Of a DNA stretch of 36,342 nt, positions 15,784 to 22,725 are shown piece by piece. Position 1 is the stretch's first letter. Each line of letters starts with the position of its first letter. Below the pieces are notes generated by a model, which did not search any database, had not been told where the DNA came from, and saw only the letters and a program-made list of their open reading frames with translations. Both the position numbers and the translations under genes were made by a program. Source of the stretch: Dehalococcoidia bacterium (lineage in GTDB: Bacteria > Chloroflexota > Dehalococcoidia > Lucifugimonadales > VXLM01); contig VXLM01000026.1 in NCBI GenBank assembly GCA_009841605.1, positions 1 through 36,342 of the forward strand. The letters run 5' to 3'.

Positions 15784-15829
15784 CTTGACATCGCTGATAC
15801 GATGGATAGAAATAATGTTCGGGAGAGCA
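15784..15829 (+). promoter_or_regulatory. Promoter-like sequence upstream of the third islet gene (copy 2)
   Basis: TTGACA, a 16-base spacer containing CTGATACGAT, then TAGAAA, followed by ATGTTCGGGAG. It matches the sequence before the HNH gene in the same order and spacing, which argues for a functional element rather than chance. Confidence 0.45.
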
Positions 15830-15832
15830 GCG

Positions 15833-16066
15833 TTGGAAGATTTGAATATCGCGGTTACGAAGGTTGAGTACCACAAGACACAGGCAGAGGTAAGTTTTGA
15901 ACTTCGGGAAGGTGTCCTAGGCTTCTACGTGCTCAGCACACAGGTTGTCGAGTATCCCCCTACCTCACCTAATGACATAGAGTTGCAGGCTTACAGGCAG
16001 CTTGCCGCCCACCTGGAAGGGTTCGCATATTTGGCTCAGGAGACTGTAAGTCAGATGGAGTCGTAG
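15833..16066 (+). CDS. Small protein of unknown function
   Basis: A probable 77-residue protein starting at TTG with GGGAGAG about seven bases upstream; an ATG at 15815 is the alternative. The sequence (LNIAVTKVEYHKTQAEVSFELREG, split here only by description, then a helical ELQAYRQLAAHLEGFAYLAQ) reads as a small alpha/beta domain with a C-terminal helix. The open frame extends 49 codons further upstream, but that part crosses the promoter-like repeat and has implausible composition. The TAG stop touches the decayed tRNA copy. No family is recognised. Confidence 0.5.
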   Translation: MEDLNIAVTKVEYHKTQAEVSFELREGVLGFYVLSTQVVEYPPTSPNDIELQAYRQLAAHLEGFAYLAQETVSQMES

Positions 16067-16143
16067 CCTAGTGGGGTGATAGTGGAGACAATGCCCACTT
16101 TCTTCCCGATTCGTAGCTGGATTGAATCTTGGCCGGGTAGCCA
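16065..16143 (+). pseudogene. Decayed tRNA copy (tRNA-Gln-like)
   Basis: Aligns along its whole length with the tRNA at 14669: GGTGaTAGTGG matches the D arm, ACTTT the anticodon region, GATTGAATC the T arm and TGGCCGGGTAGCCA the acceptor end with CCA. The 5' acceptor half and the anticodon stem no longer pair, so it cannot fold as a tRNA. It may be an attachment-site remnant marking the right end of the islet. Confidence 0.65.
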
Positions 16144-16222
16144 CAATAGCGACTGGATAGACGGCCTTCCTCGTTGTTTCACCCCTGTATCTCCCCTTCA
16201 CTAGCTACCCTATCCGACGCGC

Positions 16223-16231
16223 TGGTATACT
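16223..16231 (+). promoter_or_regulatory. Extended -10 promoter
   Basis: TGGTATACT is an extended -10 element (TGn plus TATACT) 25 bases before the first possible start of the next gene. A -35 box is not clear, as is common with extended -10 promoters. Confidence 0.5.
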
Positions 16232-16255
16232 TCGCGGCAATTCGGCAGGCGAGAG

Positions 16256-18253
16256 GTGGTGGTGGTGATCCGTTCGCGTCTACGCCGAACGTTCCGGTCG
16301 GCGGCGCTTATCACCGGGCTTCTCGCCGGTGTGATGGTTGCGTCGGATGCGGCGGCGACGAACGATGCTCAGACCTACACGAACCACCTGATCGGCTTCT
16401 CGATCTCCGCTCCCGCCGACTGGCGGATTGTGGAGACGGGACGTCGGGTCTCGGTCGTCGAGCTAAAGCCGCCGGGCTATACCGACTTCGTCTCCATCCA
16501 GGTATCCGTTCACCGTCACGTCGGGCCCGACACCCCTCGCGAGTGGATGGACTGGCAGATCTCCAACTACGGCAAGCGCTTCATCGACATCTACGAGGAG
16601 CTTCCCGTCGCCCTGGGACCGGACACGACAGGCTTTCGCACGGTGTTCGAGTGGAACGGCGAGCTTGGCATCAAGGAGGGTTGGACGGGCGTCTTGCGCG
16701 GCAGGCAGGACTTCGTCATTCGAGCGTATGGAACTTCCACAGACTACGACCGCCTGCGCGATACGCTCGATGAGATCATCGGAACATTCACGCTGATACC
16801 ACCCGACCCGGCGCAGGCCGCTTCCGACGATATATTCGTCCTGCTGAGCGAGGAGCCTCAGACTCTCGACCCCACGCTCCACACAGGCGCTGTCACCGGG
16901 CCGCTCAACGCGCTGTTCGGCGGCCTCGTCCGGCACGACAGCGGCATGAACGTAATACCCGACATCGCGCGAGACTGGAGCGTTTCGGCGGACGGCAAAG
17001 TCTACACCTTCAACCTCCGCTACGACGCCTACTTCCACAACGGCGACTGGGTCACGACCGAGGACGTGGTCTACTCGTGGGAGCGGGCGACGGATCCAGA
17101 GACCGGGTCTCTCACGGCCGGCGTGCACCTCGGTGACATTGTTGGTGTGCGCGAGAAGCTGGCAGGCGAGGCTGACGAGATTTCCGGTATCGAGGCGCTC
17201 GACCTGTTCACGCTCCGCGTCACGCTCACAAAGCCCCGTCAAACGTTCCTGCAGAAGCTGACTCACCCCGTAGCATCGGTGGTAGACCGAAGCAACGTCG
17301 AAGCCGGTGACCTGGCCGAGCGACCCAACGGGACGGGGCCGTTCAAGTTTGTCGCCTGGGGTAGGGGGCAGGGCATTGTGCTTGGACGGAGTCGCAGTTA
17401 CCACCTTGAGCGACCTCAACTGCGCGGGGTGGTCTATCGCTTCAACGTGGACGATCCGCTTTCGGTGTATCCCAGCGAGCAGATCGACGTGGTGTCCGTT
17501 CCTCTGGAGCAGATCGACCGCGCCCACGACCCCCGCGACGACCTCTTCGCCGACCACGTGTCCGTTCCGACGTTCTGCACTCACTACCTCGCGTTCGATA
17601 CGACGGTTCCGCCCTTCGACCATGTGAGAGTCCGACAGGCCTTCGCAAAGGCCCTCGATCTGGACAAGATCATCTCCGTCGTGATGAAGGAGACGGTCGA
17701 CAGGGCGTATACGCTGGTTCCGCCAGGCATTCCCGGTCACAACGAAGCCTTGACGGCGGGGCCGTTCATACCGGAGGTCGCCCGGTCGCTGTTATGGGGG
17801 GTGACCGACCGCTTGGCCGATCATTCTCCGATACCCACCGCCGTCCACAATCACACGATGGTCTGGATGTGGGGAGAATACCTCGGCATCGAGGTACAGG
17901 CCTTCACAGGGCCTTCGGCGGAGCAGGCAGGCGTATGGAGGGACACGTGGTGCCCCGACTACCTCGACGCCGAAAACTACCTCGAAACGCTCCTGCACTC
18001 GGATGGGCGGCACAACCGCTTCGGCTACTCGAACCCTGAGATCGACGCTCTGCTCGAGGAGGCCGCCGTCAGCCCGGACCCCACGCTGCGCGCTGAGACG
18101 TATAAGCAAATAGAGAGTATCGCCCGTGATGACTGGGTGGTCGTTCCTCTGTGGCACGAACGTAGGCACGAGCTAGTCCATCAGTATGTCATAGGTTACA
18201 GGCCCGCATCGACGGGCGTTCACTTCTTTGAAGACATCTACTTCGAGCAGTAG
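16256..18253 (+). CDS. Secreted fusion of a PsbP/DcrB-like domain and a family-5 solute-binding domain
   Basis: Residues 1-35 are a Sec signal peptide ending VASDAAA with no lipobox. Residues about 38-185 form a small alpha/beta domain beginning YTNHLIGFSISAPADWRIVE, the pattern of PsbP/DcrB-like domains. From about 190 to the end lies a family-5 ABC solute-binding domain (EEPQTLDPTLHTGAV, then ISVSADGKVYTFNLR-like and DWVTTEDVVYSWERA signatures). The 665-residue length fits this fusion. Four consecutive in-frame GTG codons (16256-16267) make the exact start uncertain. No importer genes are adjacent. The next gene, a secreted protease, overlaps or abuts it, so the pair is probably one operon acting outside the membrane. 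Confidence 0.85.
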   Translation: MVVVIRSRLRRTFRSAALITGLLAGVMVASDAAATNDAQTYTNHLIGFSISAPADWRIVETGRRVSVVELKPPGYTDFVSIQVSVHRHVGPDTPREWMDWQISNYGKRFIDIYEELPVALGPDTTGFRTVFEWNGELGIKEGWTGVLRGRQDFVIRAYGTSTDYDRLRDTLDEIIGTFTLIPPDPAQAASDDIFVLLSEEPQTLDPTLHTGAVTGPLNALFGGLVRHDSGMNVIPDIARDWSVSADGKVYTFNLRYDAYFHNGDWVTTEDVVYSWERATDPETGSLTAGVHLGDIVGVREKLAGEADEISGIEALDLFTLRVTLTKPRQTFLQKLTHPVASVVDRSNVEAGDLAERPNGTGPFKFVAWGRGQGIVLGRSRSYHLERPQLRGVVYRFNVDDPLSVYPSEQIDVVSVPLEQIDRAHDPRDDLFADHVSVPTFCTHYLAFDTTVPPFDHVRVRQAFAKALDLDKIISVVMKETVDRAYTLVPPGIPGHNEALTAGPFIPEVARSLLWGVTDRLADHSPIPTAVHNHTMVWMWGEYLGIEVQAFTGPSAEQAGVWRDTWCPDYLDAENYLETLLHSDGRHNRFGYSNPEIDALLEEAAVSPDPTLRAETYKQIESIARDDWVVVPLWHERRHELVHQYVIGYRPASTGVHFFEDIYFEQ

Positions 18254-18260
18254 AAGCAGA

Positions 18261-19436
18261 ATGTTCCGCATACAGACAAAGATAGGTCTTCTCATCGCCA
18301 CTGCTGTGGTTGCGGCGTGGGTTCTCCCTGTCGGGACCGCAGACGCGGATGACCCGTATGTCCCGCCGCTGGCTACACTGGCAAATGCAGTACGGACGGA
18401 TTTCCCGGAAGCCGTCGAGTTCCACCTGATGTATGCGGGTGTGCCGGAGCCTCAGTCGGTCGATCTCGAATTCATCGTTGAGCCGATTCATTCCTGCGGC
18501 GGCGGGACCATCCACTCCGTGCGGTTCCCCGGAAAGACCACGATTATCTGGCGGTGGGAACCTTCTGAGGAGCAGGCTTTCCCGCCCGGTCACACCCTCC
18601 GGTGGCGCTGGAAAGTGACGGGAGCCAACGGCAGCGTTCGCTTGAGCTATCCACGCGAGTTCGTATGGATGGACGAGCGCTTTGAATGGCAGTCGTATGC
18701 GAAGGATGAGCTCACCGTGCACTGGCACGGGCAGTATCCGGAGTTTGGCGAGCACCTCGTAGGCTACCTGGAACCGCAGCTTGAGCGGATCGAGGCCATC
18801 GAGACCACCCGCAACCCGGTGAACATCTTCGTATACGATAACGACGATGATGCGGGCCCCGGCGCCGTCCTGCAGCGCGATGACGCAAATCCCTACCGGG
18901 CGTTCAATACTGTCGTCTCAGTCACACCGGAGGAGATCGAAGGAGACGAGTTGACTGCGCTCATCCACGAGTTGGCCCATTTCGTCGTGCAGGACAGAGG
19001 CTTCAACTGCTTCAACGGGCTCCCCCACTGGCTGGAAGAGGGCTTGGCTATGCACGCCGAGGGTGGCCTGACGAACGAGATGCGTCGGGCATTCGCCGAA
19101 GCCCGCCTGATCGAGCAGTTCATACCACTCCGCAGCTTCGATGTGCCGTTCAGCCCCAACACGGCAGAGACGGCCGTGCAATATCCCCACAGTCAGGACA
19201 AGCTTGTACGGTACGCCCAGAGCTACAGCCTCGTCGAGGTGCTCAAGGAAGAGTTCGGCTGGGAGAAAATCGGCTTCCTTATCGACCTGTTCAAATACGG
19301 CATCACCGTCGACGACGCTCTGAAACTGGCCTTTGGGATCGACATCGATGAAACGGAGCGTCTCTGGAGGCTTCGCGCCGGACTGCCGGAGCTCGCTCCC
19401 AATCGGGTATCGACGCCAAGCGCCGACGGCGGATAG
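18261..19436 (+). CDS. Secreted HExxH metalloprotease (peptidase MA-like)
   Basis: Zinc metalloprotease of the gluzincin type. Residues 1-30 are a signal peptide ending GTADA. A beta-rich N-terminal domain (to about 150) precedes the protease domain, with HELAH at residues 236-240 and the third ligand in HWLEEGLAMH (Glu260). The spacing HExxH-x19-E fits the peptidase MA-like family. The 391-residue form starts at the ATG at 18261, eight bases after the stop of the preceding gene; an ATG 11 codons earlier, inside that gene, would add a Ser-rich tail before the signal peptide and is less likely. The ribosome site is weak, consistent with translation coupled to the upstream gene. Confidence 0.85.
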   Translation: MFRIQTKIGLLIATAVVAAWVLPVGTADADDPYVPPLATLANAVRTDFPEAVEFHLMYAGVPEPQSVDLEFIVEPIHSCGGGTIHSVRFPGKTTIIWRWEPSEEQAFPPGHTLRWRWKVTGANGSVRLSYPREFVWMDERFEWQSYAKDELTVHWHGQYPEFGEHLVGYLEPQLERIEAIETTRNPVNIFVYDNDDDAGPGAVLQRDDANPYRAFNTVVSVTPEEIEGDELTALIHELAHFVVQDRGFNCFNGLPHWLEEGLAMHAEGGLTNEMRRAFAEARLIEQFIPLRSFDVPFSPNTAETAVQYPHSQDKLVRYAQSYSLVEVLKEEFGWEKIGFLIDLFKYGITVDDALKLAFGIDIDETERLWRLRAGLPELAPNRVSTPSADGG

Positions 19437-19473
19437 AAGCCGGAACTCAGACGCTCCGAAGTCCGTGAAACCC

Positions 19474-19540
19474 AGTTCGTGGTGAGCTTGTCGAACCATG
19501 AACAGCGCATCGACCCTTACGACAGGCTCAGGCCGAACGG
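19474..19540. repeat. Dispersed palindromic repeat, copy 3 of 5
   Basis: Carries TTCGTGGTGAGCTTGTCGAA and, after a spacer, ACGACAGGCTCAGGCCGAA, the inverted arms seen in the other copies. It lies between the convergent protease and regulator genes, where its hairpin could end both transcripts. Confidence 0.7.
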
Positions 19541-19578
19541 AAGGGTTTTGGGACATCCTTTCAGGCGCTCCGACCGGT

Positions 19579-19890
19579 CTACGTCGGCATCTTCCAGGTC
19601 AGCGCCCTTTCGAGGTTGTTCAGGTACTCCACGAACGCTCGCCGCCCCGAATTCGTCACCTGCACCCACGTGCGCGGCCTCATCTCTCCCGGCTCTTTCG
19701 TGACGATCAGATAATCGGCCTTTTCGAGTCTTCGTAGATGCGTGGTCAGGTTTCCGCCGGTCAGGCCGAGCGTCTGCTGGATGAACGCGTAGGCGACCCG
19801 GTGTTCTTCCGGCACCGAGACCAGCATGGTCATGATTCGCAGCCGGGTGGACTGATGAATAGTCTCGTCGAGGACTATGTCGTCGTTCAC
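19579..19890 (-). CDS. Winged-helix transcriptional regulator
   Basis: A 103-residue DNA-binding protein of the small winged-helix type (PF13601-like). Seen: an N-terminal helix (LDETIHQSTRLRIMTMLVS), then helix-turn-helix AYAFIQQTLGLTGGNLTTHL, recognition-helix end RRLEKADYLIV, and a wing KEPGEMRPRTWVQVTNSGRRA. I chose the GTG at 19890 because GGAAGGAG lies nine bases before it; an ATG at 19914 has no ribosome site. Two copies of TTGCRACGCAA flank the promoter upstream, so it probably represses its own gene. The targets beyond itself are unknown; the CoxG-like gene starting at 20260 is divergent. Confidence 0.85.
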   Translation of the reverse strand: MNDDIVLDETIHQSTRLRIMTMLVSVPEEHRVAYAFIQQTLGLTGGNLTTHLRRLEKADYLIVTKEPGEMRPRTWVQVTNSGRRAFVEYLNNLERALTWKMPT

Positions 19891-19946
19891 AGGATGTTGC
19901 TCCTTCCTATCCATACCGCGCCATGAGCGGCCCCTTGCCCAATATA

Positions 19947-19989
19947 TTGCAACGCAAAGTATTCTACATGAGAGAAGTTTGCGACGCAA
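19947..19989 (-). promoter_or_regulatory. Autoregulated promoter with two palindromic operators
   Basis: On the minus strand TTGCGT and TAGAAT form -35 and -10 boxes 17 bases apart, with a TG extension before the -10. The perfect palindrome TTGCGACGCAA (19979-19989) overlaps the -35. A near-perfect copy, TTGCAACGCAA (19947-19957), lies just after the -10. Their centres are 32 bases apart, about three helical turns, so dimers would bind the same face of the DNA and block RNA polymerase. Confidence 0.75.
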
Positions 19990-20047
19990 ATCATAACACT
20001 CAGAGGGTGGGAATCATCGAATTGAGGGACTGGTATGTTGAACCTTG

Positions 20048-20184
20048 GAGGGCGTCTAATAAATCAGTAAAAACCGTTCGTAGTGAGCTTGTCGAACTGT
20101 GAACGGCGTAACCACCCTTCGACAGGCTCAGAGCCTGCCCCGTACCCGATACGGGGGCGAACGGGGTACTTTCTAGACACCCTC
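20048..20184. repeat. MITE-like element with terminal inverted repeats, copy 4 of 5
   Basis: The ends are inverted copies: GAGGGCGTCTAATAAA on the left and the complement of GAGGGTGTCTAGAAA on the right. Inside are the arms TTCGTAGTGAGCTTGTCGAA and CCTTCGACAGGCTCAGAG of the dispersed repeat, plus a smaller palindrome around CCGTACCCGATACGGGGGCG. It is too short to encode anything. This is the only copy in which both ends are visible. Confidence 0.7.
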
Positions 20185-20259
20185 TTAAGGTGTTTGCGGG
20201 TAAAGGGACGCGAGACGTGATAGATTAGAGGCACTCCGGTAGTAAGGGGCGCATTCAGC

Positions 20260-20697
20260 ATGAAGATCGAAGGAAAGTACTCGTTCAACATCAGCCGCCG
20301 GAAGCTGTGGGATACGCTGCTTGATCCCGACGTGCTGGCATCGTGCATACCCGGCTGCCAGGAGTTTCGTCCTACCTCGGAGGACCGGTACGCGGTATCC
20401 CTGAAGGTGGGAGTCGGCGCAGTATCCGGCACCTATCGCGCCACGGTCGCGGTGATCGACAAGGTGGAACCGGAGACCTACACGATGCTGGTGGAGGGCA
20501 AAGGTTCAGGCACGACGATCACGGGCAGAGGCACGATGACGCTGCAGGAAACCGAGCAGGGCAGCGAGGTCAGCCTCGTGGCGGATGCGCGGGTTACGGG
20601 AATCATCGCCCGCGTAGGGCAGCGGCTCATGGGCAGCGCGTCGAAGTCGCTCGTCGGCCAGTTCTTCGACTGCATCAGAGCGAGGGCAGAGGGCTGA
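20260..20697 (+). CDS. CoxG-like SRPBCC protein
   Basis: A 145-residue member of the carbon monoxide dehydrogenase subunit G (CoxG) family, with an START/SRPBCC fold that binds a hydrophobic ligand or anchors CO-dehydrogenase to the membrane in Oligotropha. Seen: the opening MKIEGKYSFNISRRKLWDTL, then DPDVLASCIPGCQEF and the C-terminal helix GSASKSLVGQFFDCI. The start ATG follows AAGGGGC at a loose distance. No cox or xanthine-dehydrogenase genes are in the window, so its usual partners are absent or elsewhere. It may respond to the divergent winged-helix regulator, but that is only suggested by position. Confidence 0.9.
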   Translation: MKIEGKYSFNISRRKLWDTLLDPDVLASCIPGCQEFRPTSEDRYAVSLKVGVGAVSGTYRATVAVIDKVEPETYTMLVEGKGSGTTITGRGTMTLQETEQGSEVSLVADARVTGIIARVGQRLMGSASKSLVGQFFDCIRARAEG

Positions 20698-20734
20698 CGG
20701 GTCTGGTCTCAGCATCCCTCCGTCTCTTGGTTGC

Positions 20735-22120
20735 CTACCAGGCGATCGCGCCTCCGCCCTTGGACTTGGCAGGCACGTAGGGAAACTCGAAGCGCCCGGT
20801 CGAAACGATTTCGCCGCCTTCGATCTTCCAAATCTCTATCGTGCCGTTCACGTCGCCGTTCTCATTGAACTCCATCGAGCCGGTCACGCCTTCGTAGTCG
20901 ATGTCCTTTCCATCGGATATGAGCTTCAGGGCCTCCTTGATGCCCTCGGGCTCTCCGGTGACTTCCGTGCCGGGGCCCGTAGCCACCTCCCGCAGGGCAT
21001 TACGGATTGCCTTGGAGTCGTCAATGGTGCCGGCCTTCGCGGCGGCAAGGGCAATCAGAACGACGGTGTCGTAGGTCTGGGCTAGGAAGGGAGCTGAAGG
21101 CACTTCGCTAAATGCATTCCAGTAGGCCGTGTTGAACGCCTTCAGCGACCTATTCTCCCGAGGAGCGAAGTTGGTTCCGAGTGTTCCCTCAAGGGCGTCT
21201 CCCCCGACGGCCTCGACCATTTCCGAGGACTTTGCGGCGTCGGCCAGCAGGAGTTTACCGGTATATCCTATTTCGACCAGTTCACTGAGGTACGCTTCAG
21301 CCTGCTCGGGGTAGCTGATAGCGACGAACACGTCGGGATCTTCGGCGATGGCCTGTGCCAACTCGGAGCTGTATGACTCTTGGCCTTCATCGTGGCCCAC
21401 TCTTCCGACGACTTTCCCGCCAAGTATTTCGAATACCTCCGTGAACTGGTCCGCGAGGCCCTGCCCGTATGCGTCATTGATGTGCAGGATCCCCGCCGTC
21501 TCATGGTCCTCTCCTGTGGCTACCGTCGCAAGCACGGTTCCCTGTCCCGTGTTTGAAACAACGGTGCGGAAGACGAAGTCCTTGTCCTCCAGCGCGGTGA
21601 GGGCCATTGAGGTAGTCGAGGGGGAAATCAGGAGGATTTCCCCCGGAACGGTCACCGACTCTGCGACGGCGATGGTTACATCACCGTCGCGCGCGCCGAC
21701 GATGGCCGCGACGCCTTCGGTCTCGATCAGCTCGCGGGCCGCTGCTATACCCTTTGCGGCCTCGGTCCCCGTGTCGCGATGGACGATTGTGACGGGAGTG
21801 CCTCCCGCTTCCGTAATGTGCCGCGCGGCCAGCTCAGCGGCCCTGCTGTACGATTCGCCGAATTTCGCATGAGGACCGGACGTATCGACGAGATTGCCGA
21901 TGACCAAGCTGCCTTTCCGAGAGGCGGCTGAGTCTTGGGAACTCGTCGCCGGCTTCGTGTCATCGGTAAGCTGCATCAGGTCGCTACCGGTCAGAGCGGG
22001 AAGGGATGTCGGTGTAGGCTCCGTCTCTTCCGGCTCCGATTCGGAAGAGCAGGCTAGAGTACCGGCCACCAATACGGCGGCCAGGAATATGACTACGTGT
22101 GCAAATGCCCGATCCTTCAA
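20735..22120 (-). CDS. Branched-chain amino-acid-type ABC solute-binding lipoprotein
   Basis: A Leu/Ile/Val-binding (Peripla_BP_6) type receptor. The signal peptide ends in lipobox VAGTLAC. Then a Glu/Pro/Thr-rich linker and a two-lobed domain follow: KGSLVIGNLVDTSGPHAKFG, AAELAARHITEAGG, VAAIVGARDGDVTIAVAE, FVFRTVVSN and HINDAYGQGLA are familiar family segments. The start is probably TTG at 22120 or the adjacent TTG at 22123, since AGGGAGG lies 8 or 5 bases upstream; an earlier ATG at 22159 adds an Arg/Asp-rich stretch before the signal peptide. The protein is about 461 residues. No LivHMGF genes are nearby, so it is an orphan receptor. Confidence 0.88.
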   Translation of the reverse strand: MKDRAFAHVVIFLAAVLVAGTLACSSESEPEETEPTPTSLPALTGSDLMQLTDDTKPATSSQDSAASRKGSLVIGNLVDTSGPHAKFGESYSRAAELAARHITEAGGTPVTIVHRDTGTEAAKGIAAARELIETEGVAAIVGARDGDVTIAVAESVTVPGEILLISPSTTSMALTALEDKDFVFRTVVSNTGQGTVLATVATGEDHETAGILHINDAYGQGLADQFTEVFEILGGKVVGRVGHDEGQESYSSELAQAIAEDPDVFVAISYPEQAEAYLSELVEIGYTGKLLLADAAKSSEMVEAVGGDALEGTLGTNFAPRENRSLKAFNTAYWNAFSEVPSAPFLAQTYDTVVLIALAAAKAGTIDDSKAIRNALREVATGPGTEVTGEPEGIKEALKLISDGKDIDYEGVTGSMEFNENGDVNGTIEIWKIEGGEIVSTGRFEFPYVPAKSKGGGAIAW

Positions 22121-22286
22121 CAATGCTGCCTCCCTATCGTGATCGCCCGCCCTCCGCAAGCGCTACATGCTCGCAGAATCGTGCAGGTACGCGGTTTTCG
22201 CCACTTCATAATAGTATGCGCGCGAGTGTCGCACAACATGGCGGGAGAGTGGTAGCTGTTCAGTCCTCGTGAATTGAATCGCGAAG

Positions 22287-22606
22287 ACCCCCTCTCTGTA
22301 CCTCTTCCCCGGCGGGGGCTGACAGGGGTGGCAAAAGGACTTGCAGCTACGATCCAGCCCCGTCTCCCTGTCATTCCGAGCGTAGCGAGGAATCTAAAAT
22401 GCTGTGCCACGGTCATGACATATTTCCGGCTACGGAGCTTGGCTCGGAAGACGAGTATTTTAGATTCTTCACTCCGCTTCGCTGCATTCAGAATGACAGT
22501 GGCGGGGTTACTTTCAAAGTGGGCCAATAGGCAAGTGCCTACCCCTGTTAGCCCCGGCGGGGGAGAGATTGTAGATTATTCGTCGCTGCGCTCCTCAGAA
22601 TGACGG
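22287..22606. repeat. Composite nested inverted-repeat element, copy 1
   Basis: This fills most of the 600-base gap between the LivJ-type and hydrolase genes. Outer arms: CCCCGGCGGGGGCTGACAGG near 22307 and CCTGTTAGCCCCGGCGGGGG near 22544. Inner arms: TGTCATTCCGAGCGTAGCGA near 22369 and the inverse around CGCTGCATTCAGAATGACAG ending at 22499, with TAGATTCTTC within it. A further half-copy of the inner arm ends near 22603. Nothing in it encodes a protein. A related composite lies at 30221-30484. Confidence 0.7.
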
Positions 22607-22725
22607 CGATAGAACAATTCGTGCAAATCCCGCCAGCTCTGAACAGTTACTTTGAACTGCGTGATTCGCGCAATTACCGGCGGCAGACCGTCAGTTTCAA
22701 CCGACGCAGACACAGAGTCAACGAA

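Larger units (their letters stand above)
14669..16143 (+). mobile_element. Candidate tRNA-bounded genomic islet
   Basis: The intact tRNA-Gln and a degenerate copy of it in the same orientation bracket about 1.3 kb containing an HNH nuclease and two small unknown genes. The 3' ends match closely (GAATC, TGGCCGGG, AGCCA in order), as att sites of tRNA-targeting elements do. There is no integrase, so it would be a minimal, decayed or passively mobilised unit. A plain tandem tRNA duplication followed by decay and insertion is the alternative. Confidence 0.45.

Noticed and set aside
15686-15832. Upstream extension of the third islet gene
   Set aside because: In-frame codons cross the promoter-like repeat and the composition is unlike a protein; a TTG or ATG start nearer 15815-15833 fits better.
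16065-16143. Functional tRNA-Glu (TTC in the anticodon position)
   Set aside because: Neither the 5' acceptor half nor the anticodon stem pairs, so it cannot fold; decayed copy of the nearby tRNA-Gln is the better reading.
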